The notes beneath the pieces were generated by a model. It searched no databases, was not told where the DNA came from, and saw only the letters and a list, made by a program, of their open reading frames with translations. From positions 1 to 64,000 of the forward strand of contig JADWQD010000025.1 in the NCBI GenBank assembly GCA_016110215.1: a DNA stretch of 64,000 nt, read 5' to 3'. Source of the stretch: Capronia americana. Lineage: Eukaryota > Ascomycota > Eurotiomycetes > Chaetothyriales > Herpotrichiellaceae. The translations under genes were made by a program, and so were the position numbers. Below, piece by piece: positions 11,363 through 22,526 of this stretch (its first letter is position 1; each line of letters begins with the position of its first letter).

Positions 11363-13184
11363 TGTCGAAGCTGTGGTGAGGTTCAACTGATGCCAGGTGA
11401 GAAGTGGTCGATGGAGGATGGAGGAGCGAGAGAAGAGTGAGCAGAGAGATGAGCTCCTGGCTAGATATATGTGAGGGTGAGCTTGGCCCGAATCGGCGTT
11501 GGTCGGTTTGAGACTTTTCTCAGATATGTTGAGAAGGCAATTGTGGGGAAAGGCGGTGGGAAGGGTGTCGAAGGCAGTCGTGGTGCTCAGACGATACTGG
11601 AGACAAGGGAACGGACCAGCTCATCAGATACCGAGGTAAGATTGGTCGCTATCAGGCATAAAACATGATTTAGGGGGGATCAAGGTCCGTTGAGAACTGG
11701 AACTGCAAATCATATTGCGCGACTTTTCCCTTCCTCACGAGATCTCGCTGGCTGACACCACAACAGGGAAAAATCTGGAGTCTGGCAAGCGGCGACCGCA
11801 AAGTGAACGCGTTTGGATTTTGTTGGGGAAGACAACGTCACTAATTCAAACCGCCAGGGTCTTCGGGCATTATTTGATTGGACGATCGACTTCTGTGCCT
11901 TGCGCTAGAAAGACGCTAGAAGCCTAGGCACACGGATCAACCCCCCTGGTTGGGTTTTTCCGTCTCTTACAGTTCCGATCACACAGCATAGCAATATACA
12001 CCTATAGCGACGGGGGGCTACAGCGTTGCCGGACTATGCATGAGAGTGTCTGGCTTTGATGTCTGACTCGCCTCTGGAAGGAGTGGCTGTGTTTGATTAT
12101 GGCGGCCTGCAGGAACAGCCATGTTCCTCAAGGAGCCCCTTCAGCCCAACCAAATCTTCATTGGGCCACAGGTCGTCAGATCTCGGGTCTCGAACTCCGA
12201 CGCAAATGGCCCGGCACTGGCCACTCCGAAACGGTTGGGCTTCGCTCTTCGTATCGCCAGCGTATTTCGTATAAAGCCTTTAAAAGCGGCCGCGATTCCT
12301 TCTGTCCGCTGAAGTGAAGATCATTGGTGCCCCCAAGACGACACACTCACGACCAGGTGACGACACAGTATGCTGAATGCTGACCTTATCGTATGATATC
12401 TGTTGGTGCTGTACACTTCTGCCTGTCGGTAGCATGTGATATGATGCTTCCCGCATACGATGATGCACAAGCAACAGGTGTGGGAAACTGTTGAGATAGT
12501 GAACCCAGGCCGCTGCACGCAGGGATCTGATGATGCGCAGGCAAGAGGTGGAGGAAATTATTGACATGTGCGAACTCAGGCCACAGCACACAGATATAAG
12601 ACGACGGGAAAGCAACACGTGCGAATTATTGACATTTATGAACCTAGGCCACTACACAATCAGGAATCTGATGACGCGCACGCAACAGGTGCGGGAAACT
12701 GTTGACATGTGTGAACCCAGGCCACTGCATGCAGGGATATTTCGACGCTTGTTGCATGCTGCAGGTTGAATTGTTGATGAGCTGTCACTGTTGCTGATGA
12801 TAGGGCGATCCGTCGTCAAGGATGGAAATCTGGCCCCAACTCTTTAGGCTGATGAAGGGACGCGTGCTAAGGTTGGTTGGCATTGAAGACCTGGCATTTT
12901 CATCCATAGTGAGAATCGTCCTGCAAGGCAGTGCGGTGCAGTGTTTTGCACCTCGCAATATCTCCTTTCTCTGAGTTTGCTTTCTGTAACCTTGGATTGG
13001 TGCACTCTCAGTGTGTGATGGGTACGGTAGGCCATGGATTGAGAGTACCATGTTTGTTTAGAACCAAGTGTTGCCGATTTCGTTCTCTGCTGTCATGTTG
13101 TCTTCACACCACTACCCGGCCTCTGAAGACCATTCTGTCGTCGGGGGCCACCACTCTGGCCCCTTCAAGTCCGCCGACACTTCA
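11363..13184. other. Intergenic, desaturase promoter and spacer
   Basis: Upstream region of the desaturase plus the 3' flank of the next gene. Apart from the ~70-bp degenerate repeat array listed separately, no gene is supported. Fungal OLE1 promoters are commonly fatty-acid and temperature regulated, but no specific element could be confirmed by eye. Confidence 0.5.
12455..12750. repeat. Degenerate ~70-bp tandem repeat (about four copies)
   Basis: About four head-to-tail copies of a unit that contains CAACAGGTG, GGGAAACTGTTGA, TGAACCCAGGCC and CTGCANGCAGGGAT. The AGGCC anchor occurs at 12507, 12578, 12646 and 12719, giving periods of 71, 68 and 73 bp. First and fourth copies are most alike; the inner two have diverged. 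No spacers are interleaved, so this is a minisatellite and not a CRISPR array. Confidence 0.85.
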
Positions 13185-13706
13185 TCACCAAGGCACAGCC
13201 CTCGGCCCAACATCCATCCCATAACTCCCCTCTCTCCTGACCTCGCCTCCCTGATCCTCCACCCTCTCCCTGACCTCCGCGCCTAGATCCCCTCCATCCT
13301 TCTTCCACCTGGCATGCAACCTCCTGGCCGCAAACCGTCCCACGCCCCAAACCCCCGCGGCAAGGATCCCCGCCCCTATCGACGGCGGAGCGACCACCCA
13401 AGCCACTCCGCTGACCGCCCCTCCGATCGCAGTGGCTCCCACGGCCGCTACAAGTGACCCCACGGCGATGTACTTCGCCCAGCGGACGAGGCGCCAGAGG
13501 ATGAACTGCCCAATGTACCGCACCGTGCGCAGCAGTGCTCGTGTGCGCAGGCGGGCCGGTCTCTCAGCACCGGTGGGCGAGATGAGGTAGTTGAGGTTCC
13601 GCCTCGCGGAGAGGAGTGCCGAGTTTGACTGCTGGTCAAGGGCGACGGCGTCGTGCTCGTTGGCTTGAGCTGCTTGGGCGGCGGGTTTCCCCCTTGACGG
13701 TGCCAT
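13185..13706 (-). CDS. Small predicted membrane protein, unknown function
   Basis: Single-exon 173-aa protein with a good ATG. The N-terminal 50 residues are Ala/Gln/Asn rich and hydrophilic; residues about 58-125 are hydrophobic with Gly/Ala-rich stretches (SLVAAVGATAIGGAVSG and IGAGILAAGVWGVG) that look like two or three membrane helices; the tail of about 45 residues is charged (RARWKKDGGD type composition, then Glu/Arg rich). GxxxG-like spacing in the helices suggests tight helix packing. I do not recognise the family. Codon use is normal for the window, so it is probably real but not functionally assignable. Confidence 0.55.
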   Translation of the reverse strand: MAPSRGKPAAQAAQANEHDAVALDQQSNSALLSARRNLNYLISPTGAERPARLRTRALLRTVRYIGQFILWRLVRWAKYIAVGSLVAAVGATAIGGAVSGVAWVVAPPSIGAGILAAGVWGVGRFAARRLHARWKKDGGDLGAEVRERVEDQGGEVRREGSYGMDVGPRAVPW

Positions 13707-14841
13707 TCTTGAAGAGGTATTTGTGGGTTGATAGGAGTCGTGTTCTGACGCGTGTACAACAAGCTGAAGACAGCTTACCTTCAGTCCTGGAGCAAGACGC
13801 CCATGACGTAATGGACTCGGAGCCCAGAATTATAGATGGATTACTTAACGTCGGCCTCTGACAGGTGGGGAAGGTGTGGCGGGGATCTCTGCTGCCACGC
13901 ATGCCACGACTATGGCCTGTTGTCCAAAATATTTCTAGTTCGAGCTATGTTTGATGGTCAATCCAAGAGGAGGTGACCTGCATCCCGGTGCCCAATTATT
14001 CACCAAGATGAGTTTCTATAATGGGCGCACCTACAAGGCGAAGCAGGACATCGCTGGTCCAACATCATGTGAGATGGCAAAAAGGCAAAGGAGCATTGTT
14101 AATCATTAATTAGACCAGACAGTTCTCGATCCTGGCCCTAGCCGCTGTGACGACGCAGGGCGTCTGGTTGTCGCGGTAACCACAGGCCCTCCGACGGTAT
14201 CTGAGATCCAGGGGTCGTCCAACATGGTTCGGCTGGAGCGTGACCGCTGTCGTATGGTCGTGCTTTTCTGCCAAGGGAGAGTCTGCTTCTCCCTATACGC
14301 GCCAGTACCTCTTAATAAGCCAGTTCAAAGTCCAGATCACATATCCGACCGGGATAGAGACCACGATAACGGCCACGGAATAACGGATACGCGCTCCACG
14401 ATTGCGTCGAAGAAGCCGTGCGTGGCAATGATGATGAAGTAGAATCCCTGCCTGTAGTATGAAAGGTATGTGAAGTATGAAAATGACCGGCCGGTGGCAG
14501 CCGACCCGATCACGAGAGTATATTCCGGCTCGGGAACGTCGCGTGGGTGGTAGATATCAATGTTTCCGAAGACCATACGTACACGTATACGATCGCCATA
14601 AAAGCGTACAGGCCAAGGAGGAGGCGAAGAGAGCCGTGGACGACTGAAGGAGGAGCTAGGAGGAGACCAAGGCGTTATTTCCGTCGAACGCGCTGTTCTA
14701 GCCCATCAAGCGGTTGGACTTGTCCTTTGATCTCGCCATTCCTGATGGATTGGATGTACCTCGAAGGGCCTGGCAGGTGCGTTGACCATTGACATTCCAG
14801 GGAGACTGGGGTACGAGACTATATCAAATAGGGTAGTTCCA
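13707..14841. other. Intergenic with a possible membrane-protein relic
   Basis: Mostly non-coding. The stretch 14290-14640 (minus strand) contains hydrophobic, aromatic-rich open frames in two different phases and is listed separately as a possible gene relic. Confidence 0.4.
14297..14576 (-). pseudogene. Possible relic of a multi-TM protein gene
   Basis: On the minus strand an ATG at 14576 opens a frame with an aromatic-rich helix (YFTYLSYYRQGFYFIIIATHG). About 50 bp further on a second strongly hydrophobic stretch, VAVIVVSIPVGYVIWTLNWL followed by IKRYWRV and a stop at about 14297, is in another phase. Either a frameshift or an intron that I could not place separates them. It may be a decayed membrane protein, or the 3' part of a gene whose other exons I cannot see. 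No family is recognised. Confidence 0.25.
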
Positions 14842-16397
14842 TCATGAACTGTTGCTGCACATTTCATCGTAGTCTTTGTACTTCTCTGCTCCTTGAGCAA
14901 TGAGGTCGACCCATTGATCCATCGGGCAGCTCGCGCCAGGACCGTCCTGACAGCTAGGTATGGGGCGCGGCGCCGTGTTCGCAATGAATCTTATGTACTC
15001 ACCCTCTCGGCCCGGTCGATCATCGCATGTCATCTTTTCCATGCCGACGTGTCCCAGGAAGGGGATAAGATCACTCATTTTCCAAGACCGTGCCCAGTTA
15101 ATATAATCCGTGGGAAATTCTTCCACGGCTGAAGAAGACGAATTGAATATTCCCAATGCTGTGGCGACGAAGGGCGGTACTTCGCGGTGGGTGAAGCTGA
15201 GAAAAAAGCGCTGGGATGACGGCCAACCGGAGGGTGTATCTGTTACTAAGTCGCTTTCTGATTCGCCGTCTACTTGCTGGAAGAGCTCGCTCTGCGTCTT
15301 GAGCCAGGGGAAGCCCAAGTAAGGTGACAATGGGTTCAGGGGCCCGACCATGTGCGAATACTTGAGGTCCCCTGTGGAGGTTAGGATCTAACTATCTGTG
15401 ACCGGAGGCGGAAGCGTGACTGGCAAACTTACAGGCATACTCGTAAGCAAAGAACTCCGCATCAGTGAACTGTAAAGTCGTTAGCACCTGTGTTGGTGTG
15501 ATGGAGAGGAATGGGGGCAGGCATGAGAAGGAAAGCAGGGACCTTGTCTTGTTAGATGGCGTGTACAAGTCGTCAGATACATATTTGAGGAAACGGGCAA
15601 CTTACGACTCTACAGATAGGACTCCGTTCGCCTCTGATCGCCGACTCGTATCCACAGAGGCTCTGCAGCCCAACAACATCCGTGTCACTCAGTTCAAAAG
15701 GGGTGAATCCTGCTAGACGCCCAGACACGTGCGGCGCATAGTGGTGGACGAACTCGGCCATCTCTTTGGTGCCAGGCGCCTTGCTGAAGGCCGAGCAACT
15801 CTTGTGAGGGATTAAGCTGTCAAAGCTGTCGTTGCGGTTGTGAAGGAATCGCACGACCTCAATGTCGTCGTGATTCGGAAACGCCCTTGCGACGGCTACC
15901 GCGGTGTCAAACGTTCTGGGCTTCTTGTCGGCCAAGATCTTCTTCACGGTGGGCGCCAGCTTCGGATATCGTTTGACAAGATGACCCCCAACCTTCATTG
16001 CGTCTTCTGTCCCAGACGGAGTAATGTCCTCCAGGTGGTCCTCTAGAATTGGTGAAACCCATGTTGACATGAATTCGAGAGGACCAGACCAGCCCTGTCG
16101 GTGCTTCTCTAGCTTCCAAAGGAATGGTTTGATATATTCTTCGTACTCGTCGTCGTTCGCGTAAATAGCAGCATGTCGAATGAGGTAAGATGCAGCAATG
16201 ACGGTACAGCCCGCCGGTGCTTCATGTTCCAAGCCGAATCCCACGGCATCAAAGTATGGAGAAATGCCTGGAAGATGTAACAAGGGGTCAAATTGATAGC
16301 CTTGTGTATGATCTAGCAGGATGGGTGATTGCGTAGGGTACACAGGCAGGGCTGTGGCACACAAAGCAAGATATAGAAGAAATGCCAGGAGAGCCAT
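14842..16397 (-). CDS. Secreted histidine acid phosphatase-like protein with atypical motif
   Basis: Member of the histidine acid phosphatase (phytase-like) branch of the histidine phosphatase superfamily. Exons 16397-15606, 15469-15433 (only 37 nt) and 15371-14842 sum to 1359 nt (452 aa). An upstream GTG in frame is ignored in favour of the ATG at 16397, which opens a classical signal peptide (about 18 residues, MALLAFLLYLALCATAL) so the product should be secreted. The usual RHGxRxP box reads IRHAAIYAND: the nucleophilic His and first Arg remain but Gly, second Arg and Pro are changed. The distal HAE/HD motif reads THREVPP. The middle DLKYSHMVGP and PYLGFPWL blocks are family-typical. Activity and substrate are therefore uncertain; it may be a divergent but active subgroup. 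Confidence 0.85.
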
Positions 16398-18219
16398 AAT
16401 GGAAGCGCGTATCTTGCTTGAGCTTGTCACTGCTTCACCACTAATGACAATACGGAGCTCGTGGTGTCAGTGGTACTCGACCAAGAAATACCAGGGTAAA
16501 AAGCGCTGTCAGAGCTTCGCGAAGCCGATGACGTCGACAGATGCGCGTCTTTCACCCGCCGATCACCATCCTCGGTCATCTTGAACTGGTGCCAGCATTC
16601 ATCAATGTGTACTTTGTACTATGCCACTAGCTCCACGACATGCTGAGACTCTGCTATCAACATTCTCCCTGGTGCACTCACACTGCAAGCCTGATTCGAC
16701 CACGAACAGATGTGCACCCATAGAAGCTGAAATGGCAAGACAGCTGTGACTCTTGAACAATGTAACTAGACCGCGCAACAGGAGGCATCTGACTCCGGAT
16801 ACTCGCCTGGAGAATGTCGCCGCGCTCTGTGTTATTTTGAGAGATTCTAAGCTACTGGGGTTATAACCCCGCGTTACCGTTGAGAAATCGCTTGGCCATG
16901 TGGCGAGACTTGCTCGGGTCAAACGGAGAATACGAAGCTGCAGACACGTCTAGATAGGGTGATTCGCTGAAGCTGAATGCTAAGGATTGAACTGAGCGAG
17001 GGCAAGACCTGCTGCCAACATTCTCGACTGGGCTTTTGCTGGGCGCCATGAAAAGGCTGCTGTACTCGTACCACCGATGCGATCGAAGAGTTAGCATTGC
17101 AAGCGAGAACTGCATCGGGGCAAGCGTGGTCAAGATCCAGAGGCTACGATTTACCACATCGCCTGCAACTTTGGTAAACTGGAATTGACAAGATGGATTC
17201 AGATAGTGGTTGCGAGTGACGCGTACTCGTTACGCCTGGAGGGTAAGTGGGGGTTTAGGTAAGCTCCCATCGCGAAATGATACGCCGCGGGGTGCGATAG
17301 GCGTTGGCAGAGCCCAGCACTGAGCAGCGCCGGCTCCGGTAAAAGGAGTCTTCCGGGCCAGCTGGTGACAGTGCGTGACTCCGCTCGGGGTGATTCCACC
17401 ACTCGCACGAACCAACATCCGCGGCCCCTTCCTTCCAGCGCAGGTGCCAGTGGTGTGGTCTTCAGGTCTGCTGCCGCTCGTGCCCCTGCAGCAAACGAGA
17501 TGCAGACTTGCCTGAATATTCAATCACACGGAGGATTGATGCGCCTCTCGGGGTGCTCATGTTGCCTCGCAGTTGAGCGCGCGCATTTTGTGCGGGCGTT
17601 GTGAATGCTCTCACCACTCTTTCACACTCTTCAAATCTAACCGCCGGATTTTGCCATCACGCTCGTACCCCGGGAGTCCTGAGACTGGGTTCTCTTCAAG
17701 TCGATATCCGAGGCCAATCGAAACGAGGCCGCCAGACTCACAGACGGTGTGGGTCACTCCACCATCCTGGCTTTCCGATCAGCTGCAACCTGAAGCAGGT
17801 CGCCAACACCATTCACATCTGTGACGAGTTCTCAAACACGGAACCGTTGCGACTCCTTAAAGCACAGCCTCACTCGTGCTTCCAAATCCCTCTCGTCTGT
17901 CCTGTTCCTTTCCTGCCTAGGCGACGCACTTGCAACTACCCGCCCCTCCGAGTAAGCCATCACGGAGTCGATCCTTGGCCTACGGATGTAAGCATCTGCG
18001 CCCATCCACCACCCAACCGGAGGCAAAGTGATCACAGTTGTAGCTTTGATATATTGAGTCTTCGAACCGCTCCACTCTTCACCAGTTCCATACATGCACC
18101 GTCCTGTGCCATCTGAACGCAGCGAGCCGGCCGAATCCTACACGAGTGGTCTAGAAGTGGCGGCATCGACGAAAGTCACAGGTACGGCCAAGTGAGAGGA
18201 AAGAGTTGACAGTCACACA
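16398..18219. other. Intergenic, divergent promoters
   Basis: A 1.8-kb region upstream of both the phosphatase-like gene (minus) and the RING gene (plus). Short frames here lack domains and code-like composition. The CT-rich stretch at 17600-18110 is probably promoter and 5' leader of the RING gene. Confidence 0.5.
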
Positions 18220-19758
18220 ATGGCCTGCACCACGTACGGCCTGCCAGGCTGTGGAAGATGGCTGGTCGTTGCGATAGCAATGCTGTTGTCGTTCAGCACC
18301 AGAGCAGCGGCTCAGACAATCGCGCCGTCAAACAGCACACAGGATCTATTCCCCTCGTCCACCTCGCCGCGGTTCATTATGAATGGCACAGAGTTCTCGA
18401 ACATCCCCGTGGTACGACTGGCACCCTTGGGTCAGTATGCTCAGATGTCGCATGACAACTTTCTACGGGTGGACGTGGAAGGACACTTGGTGAATGTCGG
18501 TGCATCCAACGCCAATGATATCGCCGATGTGGATCAGTTCTCCTACATGTCCTGCGACCCGGAAGATTATACTGGCAATTTGGATGCCAGCCAGGTCTTT
18601 CGTATAGTGGTCAACTCGCAGCGGGCCAACATTGTGATCCTATACAGCGAGACCAGCGATCATTGTATAGCAACCGGGCTGGAAACCTTACCCACCATTG
18701 GCGGCATCTTGACAACAACCGACACGATGCTAGCATCAAGCCTCGCGGCCTTGAGTCTGACAGATGAAAGCCCTGGAACCGCAACCATTCTTCCGGATCT
18801 TAACTCTTACACCAATTCATCCTCGCCTGGCTGGGGTGGAAACGGTGGTCTCGGTAATTCTCCGACGACTGCCGTTGCCATGATCATCCTCTATTCCATC
18901 ACCGGAATTATCACCGCCCTCTTCGTCGTCATCATTGTCACTGGAGCGATACGCGCGCACCGACATCCGGAAAGATATGGACCCCGGAACATCGTGGGGA
19001 GAGGGAGGCAGAGTCGTGCAAAGGGTATCGCGCGAGCGATGCTTGAGACACTACCCATTGTTAAATTTGGCGATCACCAAGACCTACCTCCGAAACCCGC
19101 CGAGGGATCGGACATTGAAATGAATGCTGGCTCCACTCAGACACCCTCAACAGACAATGCCGACTCGGCCAACAAGGCTGTGGAAGGCGAAGTAGTCACT
19201 TCGGAGACACAGAGCGATAGGGCTCAGGCAGCGATAGCCACCACTAATCCCGATGGGACTGATGCTGAAGGTCATCTGGGCTGCTCAATCTGTACAGAGG
19301 ACTTCAAAAAGGGAGAGGAAGTACGTGTGTTACCTTGCAATCACAAATTCCACCCCGATTGTGTGGACCCATGGCTGCTCAACGTCAGCGGCACATGTCC
19401 ACTGTGCCGTATCGATCTCAGACCGCTAGGTCAAGAAATCGAAGGAGAGGAGCGGAGAGGCTCCACTGCCACCGCGGACCAGGACAGCCAACTCCCACCG
19501 CCGCTACCGGCGCCCGGAACGGCCGATTCTGGCGGCAGCCCTCACCGAGGTGGACGCAGGGAGACAATCGCCAATCTTCGACATCTGGCTCATGGCTCTC
19601 GCGCCGAACGCATCGCCGCGCTGCGGCAGATGAGGATCGAGAGACTCGGATCAGCTTCCGATCAGCCTGCGAATGACGAGGAGCGCTCAGGCTTAGCTAG
19701 AAGGTTTCGAGAAAGATTTCGGATAAGAACGGAGAGACGTGGGACCGCTGCTGAGTGA
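18220..19758 (+). CDS. Membrane RING-H2 E3 ubiquitin ligase-like protein
   Basis: Single-exon 512-aa protein with the layout of PA-TM-RING proteins. Residues 1-31 form a signal peptide, followed by a lumenal/extracellular region of about 190 residues with several N-glycosylation sequons, one transmembrane helix (about 220-247, MIILYSITGIITALFVVIIV) and a cytosolic tail. The RING-H2 domain is complete at about 355-396, from CSIC through CNHKFHPDC to CPLC, with the Trp typical of E2-binding RINGs (DPWL). The lumenal part does not show an obvious PA-domain signature, but its size and position fit. A basic, Arg-rich C-terminus follows. Expected role is ubiquitination of membrane or endosomal/vacuolar cargo; targets are unknown. 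Confidence 0.9.
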   Translation: MACTTYGLPGCGRWLVVAIAMLLSFSTRAAAQTIAPSNSTQDLFPSSTSPRFIMNGTEFSNIPVVRLAPLGQYAQMSHDNFLRVDVEGHLVNVGASNANDIADVDQFSYMSCDPEDYTGNLDASQVFRIVVNSQRANIVILYSETSDHCIATGLETLPTIGGILTTTDTMLASSLAALSLTDESPGTATILPDLNSYTNSSSPGWGGNGGLGNSPTTAVAMIILYSITGIITALFVVIIVTGAIRAHRHPERYGPRNIVGRGRQSRAKGIARAMLETLPIVKFGDHQDLPPKPAEGSDIEMNAGSTQTPSTDNADSANKAVEGEVVTSETQSDRAQAAIATTNPDGTDAEGHLGCSICTEDFKKGEEVRVLPCNHKFHPDCVDPWLLNVSGTCPLCRIDLRPLGQEIEGEERRGSTATADQDSQLPPPLPAPGTADSGGSPHRGGRRETIANLRHLAHGSRAERIAALRQMRIERLGSASDQPANDEERSGLARRFRERFRIRTERRGTAAE

Positions 19759-21260
19759 CAGCGCTACAGCCATCTCCTCGACTGGCTTTCAGCACCTGTC
19801 TGAAGCACCTTCGGGCTTTGACTGCAGCAGCAATCAAAAGTTTTGTGCTCTCTTTGGCGCGCACGGCGCATTGAAATGACGAATACGAATCTTTGGCGTT
19901 CTGATACTGGGAGCACGAGGCAGGCCGCGAGACGCACCACACAGCTTCTTGTCGTTGGCATTAGCGTTCTGGGTCAGGTTTTCATGTGCACAGGAAGCAC
20001 ATTGGCGTGCGTTGGCAGACTGTATATTGATGTATGCGACCATGACTACGGGGTATATGCACTGATGGAACGAAGGCATGGTATATGTATATGGATCACG
20101 GAGCATGAGATATAGCGAGGCGTATGACAAATGAACATCTACTCGCACTAATTGTCCTTGACCTCAACTTGCAAGTAAGTGGCTGCTTTCAGTCCCAGAC
20201 TTGCGTCATTGTTTATCGTTCACCCCGGGCCTCGGAGGGTGGTACAGACAACGGTGTATCTAATTACGGTGGGAAGGACAAATGGCTCACAATGGGGGGC
20301 TAGTACCAGTATCACTCAACTGTTTCACACGCCCGCCGCAGCTACTATCAGTACCTCTAGCCGAGAACACGAATGTCCGCTATACAACCTGGGACCACTC
20401 AGGTATGTACGTGGATAGCTGTCCACATGTCGTCGCCGCTCCCACAGCTGAAGGTGGCCGACGGATCAGGCAGGCCGGCGTGCCTCTCGACCAAAATGAA
20501 CGCCCCTGTCAAATTTTCACGTCTTTTGGGACATGCGAGAGGAAAAGCAGATATGCCATGCCATGACATGAATGGGGTCCCTCGATGCACGATCCATGCG
20601 TCTAGAAGGAGTAGAAGGAGCAGTAAGTACCGAGTAGGGGCGGCGCTCTCGTGGTGGTGGTGCATGGCTACATAGCCTCGCTAGCCCACGTTGGCGCGGA
20701 GTCCAATGTCCAATGTGCAGTACTCATCTACAGTACCTCGTATCTAGACATCACATCCTACAGTACCGAGTAGTTAAGGTAAGTTTGCGGGCAGGAGAGC
20801 TGCTTTTGGCGCGCGGCAAACACCGAAGAAGGAGAAAAAGAAAAAGAAAAAGAAAACGCTTCAACGTCCCTCCCTCTACCTACACAAGACGAGACGAGAC
20901 GAGACGAGATACAGTTCGTAGGTACAATACTTTGAGGCTATCAATTACTGTACTTGGTACTCTCGGTACTGTACCAGTCCCACTCCAACGCAGTAGTGTT
21001 CGCCATGAAGATAATATATGACGGGGTCACCTCTCTTGCCACTTTGAGGAGTGCACGTTGATTAATTCCATCATGTAGATTCAAGTCCAAGGGTAAGCTA
21101 CATCCCTGGGCCGAGCGACAAGTCGATCAAGAGGCAGGAAACGAAGGGGAAGAGAGAACCGGGACAGGAGCCCGCCCGGTCCATTCCATTCCGTTTCGTT
21201 GGATTGCTCACATTCATCGCGTTGTCTACTGGGTTTGCATTGAGCCCTCGACCCATCGCC
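19759..21260. other. Intergenic, convergent 3' ends, repeat-rich
   Basis: A 1.5-kb spacer between the RING gene and the REEP-like gene. It contains an AG-rich GAAAAA run (about 20828-20855), a CGAGA pentanucleotide run (about 20886-20911) and many GTAC-centred words, including two exact copies of AGTACCGAGTAG (20626-20637 and 20762-20773). No gene is supported. Confidence 0.6.
20828..20911. repeat. Simple repeats (GAAAAA)n and (GACGA)n
   Basis: An imperfect AAAAAG run followed about 30 bp later by about five GACGA pentamers. Both are ordinary microsatellites in non-coding DNA. Confidence 0.8.
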
Positions 21261-22526
21261 TCACCTCCGTCGCTCACCCTCCTCTCTCGATCTATCATAC
21301 CCACTACTCATGCCTCTCGAAATCTCCTCCGTCATGTCCCGCGCCGCAGACCAACCGCGTGAAGTCAACGTGTCGCCTGAATCTCTCTTCTTCTCGCGCT
21401 CGCTTCGGTCGGCGTCTCCACCTGCGCCGGGGTTCGAGCCAGCCAGCCACCCACTCACCCCCGCGGCGATCCAGCCACCACTCGTTCGGCGAGGATCGCG
21501 CTCCCGGTCGTCGGCTTCGTCGTACTCGACATTCTCGAACGATTGCTCACTCCTCGACTTGGTCTTGAGCCCCCCTCCGATGGCAAGCCCAGAGCCCGAA
21601 CTTGACGGTCTCTTGCTGTGGTTCCCGCTGCCGCTGGCGCTTCGGCTTCCGTTCCCACCGCGCTCGCCGCGTGGGTCCGCGCCGTATGCCAGATCGAGGT
21701 TCTGCTGTTCCTTGTCCAGCATCTTCAGCAGGCCTTGTAATCTGTTTTGTTGCGCGGATATGAACGAGGCCTTCTCGGCGGTGGATTGCCCGGGGATGTT
21801 GTCGAAGTTGAACAGCGAAGGCGGAATGTTGATGGACGCTGCTTCTGTTGCGGCAGAGCGCTGGCTTGAAGATGTCGCGAACGCCGCGCCCGCGAGGTTC
21901 GACAGAGTGTTATATACTGTCGAGGAGGATGTGCCGGGTTGGGTGGGGGTGTTAGTCCTTGCGCCCGGCATGGCGAAGCGGGAGAGTAGGTCTGTGGCGT
22001 ATGACGCGTAGCCTCCAGCACCGGCTCCTTGCTGTTGACCTGCTGCTGCTGCTCCTTGTTGAGGGCTCTTCTGGCCCAGAATACGATCTCGTGCCCATTC
22101 AATTGCAATGCTCAAGTATCCCAGACCCATCTGTTGCAGCCTGTCGTGCGTGTCGCCTATGAATTGATCGATCTGCGTCTCATGGTGCACGATGTATGGT
22201 TCCAGGTAGTCCAGATATAAGATCTTAGCGCCTTGAGTTTGGGGGAGGACGAGGTACAGAAGGAAGATGAGCCGGAGCCATGAGTAGAAGGGAATCCAAC
22301 CGATTATGAACAGGGTCCAAGATTCGAAGAGGAGAGTCAGTGCGAGGATCGTGAAGTAGATGAGCCATGGATGGGTCTGAGCCGGGTCGTTCGTGCGCAG
22401 GGCTTTGTAGGAGAGATACGCCGGGAGGAGGATTGTCGTGACAGACCTGAGGGTGTTAGGCTTCGGATGGTGACGTTGTGCATGGAGCTTTACTCACGAT
22501 ATGAGGTCTGCTATAACGCCGAACAT
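21261..22526 (-). CDS. Yop1/REEP (TB2/DP1/HVA22) family ER membrane protein
   Basis: Reticulon-like hairpin protein that shapes tubular ER. Exons 22526-22498 (29 nt) and 22446-21261 sum to 1215 nt (404 aa). The ATG at 22526 begins MFGVIADLISS, after which come the paired hairpin segments (about residues 10-28 and 38-90) with the family core LFESWTLFIIGWIPFYSWLRLIFLLYLVLPQTQGA. An amphipathic-helix region (LGYLSIAIEWARD) follows. The protein is much longer than yeast Yop1 (about 180 aa) because of a disordered, Ser/Gly/Arg-rich tail of about 250 residues; such long tails occur in other filamentous-fungal members. The short first exon would be missed by ORF-only annotation. Function is inferred from family. 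Confidence 0.88.

Noticed and set aside
12190..12230. Another GTTCGA-like word resembling a tRNA.
   Set aside because: Stem pairing fails and no D-arm or acceptor stem is present.
12455..12750. The ~70-bp repeats as a CRISPR array.
   Set aside because: Copies are contiguous, degenerate and without unique spacers, and the genome is fungal.
17601..18116. 171-codon plus-strand frame upstream of the RING gene.
   Set aside because: Pyrimidine-rich leader-like sequence, no domain and a non-ATG start.
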